Source: Steroidobacteraceae bacterium (GTDB taxonomy: Bacteria > Pseudomonadota > Gammaproteobacteria > Steroidobacterales > Steroidobacteraceae). From it: a stretch of DNA of 6,654 bases. This document shows positions 5,341-6,654 of the stretch, one piece after another (the first letter of the stretch is position 1; every line of letters starts with the position of its first letter). A program made the translations under genes and the position numbers. The stretch covers positions 1 to 6,654 of the forward strand of contig JABEVI010000287.1 of NCBI GenBank assembly GCA_013044085.1, read 5' to 3'. The notes below the pieces were generated by a model. It was not told where the DNA came from. It saw only the letters and a program-made list of their open reading frames with translations, and searched no databases.

Positions 5341-6522
5341 CGCGATAGGAACAACCCAATTGCACTTGCCAGTGAAGCGGTTGATTGAATAGAGAAACCC
5401 GTTCCGGTCGCCGTGCACCCATACCTTTCGACCTTTCGCGTCGGTGATCAGGACGTCCTGGTTATTGCCGTCGTAATCCCAATAGTTGTGCGGCGTGTAC
5501 TGGAAGTAAAACAGGATCTTGCCGGTGTCCGGATTTAGCGCGAGCGTCGAGTCGGAGTAGAGATTATCGCCTGGCCGCATCGAGGCGTTGAAATCCGGCG
5601 TTGGATTTCCGGTGCCCCAATACAAGATGTTCCGTTGTGCGTCATAAGTACCCGGCTGCCATGCCGTCACGCCGCCGTGCTTCCATGAGCTATTACCCCA
5701 GGTTTTGGCGTTCGGATCGTCTGCACTGATGGGTCGGGTGTGGGTCGCCCACAAGACCGTGCCGGTCTTCGCATCGAGCGCAGTAATCGTGCCTGCGTTG
5801 CCGCCGACATCGCTGCCCGAATTGCCGACGATCACTTTGCCGTCAACGACCACAGGTATGCTGGTGTACATGTTCCCGGTTTCATAGTTTCCGAGTTTCG
5901 TGTTCCAGATGACCCTGCCGCTCCAGGCGCTGAGCGCGACCACATGCGTGTCGAGCGTCTCCAGGAAAACCATGTTTTTGTAGACGGCGACGCCTCGATT
6001 GACGGCCTCGCAACACAGGCGCGCGCCGATGTCACCAGGCAGCGGGTACACGTACTTCCAGAGAATATCGCCGGTGGCGCCGTCAACGGCAAACACTCGG
6101 TCCTGGCTTGCGGTCACGTAGAGAACGCCGTTGACCGCCACAGCCTCGCAGTCTTGCGCCCCGATCACCCCGAACGACAAGTTCCATACGGGCTCGAGGT
6201 GCTTGACATCATGGACGTTGATTTGTTGCAACTGACTGAAGCGCGTGCCGCTGTATCCCTTGCCGTAGTTGAGCCAGTTTCCGGCGTCCTTGCCGGCGTT
6301 CAACAGCATATCCTTGGTTACGTAGTCCGGGCGCCACTTCACAGCTGCATTAAGCACATTGACGCCGAGCGGCGGCGATTTTCCCACCGCCACGCCGGTG
6401 GTAACCAGCCCCATCACGATCAATCCGACCGCGGCCACGCCGCGCGACGACCTGTGCTGCAAGGCCGGAAAAACGCTGCGCGCACGAACGACGACCCTAT
6501 GAGCCAGCCTAAGCATGTACAC

Positions 6523-6654
6523 AGGCGATCTTTCCGACGAGATCGAAGCGACTGTATTTTTCCTCTATAACTCCTCTAGCAAGATTGTTGTTCTCAATCA
6601 CGCTGCGCTTCGATCCGCGATTCACACATGCCACCATGCCGACACGGACACACA
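6523..6654 (-). promoter_or_regulatory. Upstream region of ADH-A with weak promoter candidates
   Basis: On the minus strand a TATAGA (6569-6564) lies about 42 bases before the GTG start and could be a -10 element. No good -35 element sits at 16-18 bases from it. A perfect 10-base inverted repeat (6541-6550 with 6606-6615) flanks this stretch. CATGCC is repeated at 6627-6632 and 6635-6640, an 8-base tandem step. I see no sigma-54 element here, unlike upstream of the porin. Confidence 0.3.

Larger units (their letters stand above)
4726..6522 (-). pseudogene. PQQ-dependent alcohol dehydrogenase (ADH-A), XoxF-like motif, interrupted by one in-frame amber codon
   Basis: The frame spans 598 codons, a normal length for a quinoprotein alcohol dehydrogenase, with TAG at codon 395 as its only break. 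Residues 1-47 form a long signal region. The vicinal pair Cys170-Cys171 lies in the ARLCCEAVNRG motif. Predicted active-site residues are Asn306 (GTGNPTPD), catalytic Asp349 and Asp351 in YWDYDG, and Arg373 (DRNGF). The WDYD pattern matches lanthanide-type XoxF enzymes, where calcium enzymes have WDYA. Asp238 replaces the usual Glu. After the amber codon the frame resumes with ANWVKK and carries the last propeller blades (GLVFSGDAEG, TVWRFQVGTGIHG) to TAA at 4728-4726. The start is GTG 6522, with GGAAAG 7 bases upstream. ATG 6516 is the alternative, and an in-frame TAG at 6567-6565 rules out earlier starts. It could be a fresh pseudogene, a sequencing error or a read-through gene. Confidence 0.88.

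Noticed and set aside
5740..6570. 276-codon open frame on the plus strand opposite ADH-A
   Set aside because: It is a shadow of the dehydrogenase, with no family features and no upstream signals.

Overview
The window is GC-rich and reads as Gram-negative, most likely a betaproteobacterium of the Burkholderiales. The main evidence is the porin, which has the general-porin layout common in that order (signal peptide, a SLFGIIDVGVLYQS-type first strand, a C-terminal Phe). This placement is an inference from protein style, not from a search. All convincing genes lie on the minus strand, so transcription runs from high to low coordinates.

Layout in the direction of transcription: (1) 6654-6523, upstream region with a possible start signal. 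(2) 6522-4726, a PQQ-dependent alcohol dehydrogenase (ADH-A) with a XoxF-like Asp-Tyr-Asp motif, interrupted by one in-frame amber codon at 5340-5338. (3) 4719-4695, a perfect GC-rich hairpin. (4) 4675-4112, an exported c-type cytochrome (cyt-A). (5) 4111-3717, a gene-free stretch holding two tandem palindromes and a near-consensus sigma-54 promoter facing the porin. (6) 3716-2475, the porin. (7) 2392-695, a second, divergent PQQ dehydrogenase (ADH-B). (8) 675-646, a second strong hairpin. (9) 617-162, a second exported cytochrome c (cyt-B), starting at TTG. (10) 128-1, the beginning of an unidentified gene cut by the window edge.

The genes fit a periplasmic alcohol-oxidation system. The porin would admit substrate through the outer membrane. 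The quinoproteins would oxidise an alcohol or aldehyde in the periplasm. The small cytochromes would pass electrons towards the respiratory chain. The substrate cannot be read from the sequence, and no PQQ biosynthesis gene is present. The region is effectively two dehydrogenase-hairpin-cytochrome modules, with a porin at the head of the second.

The main points for follow-up are the sigma-54 promoter with paired operator-like palindromes, the lone amber codon in an otherwise intact dehydrogenase, and the matching hairpins at both dehydrogenase/cytochrome junctions.
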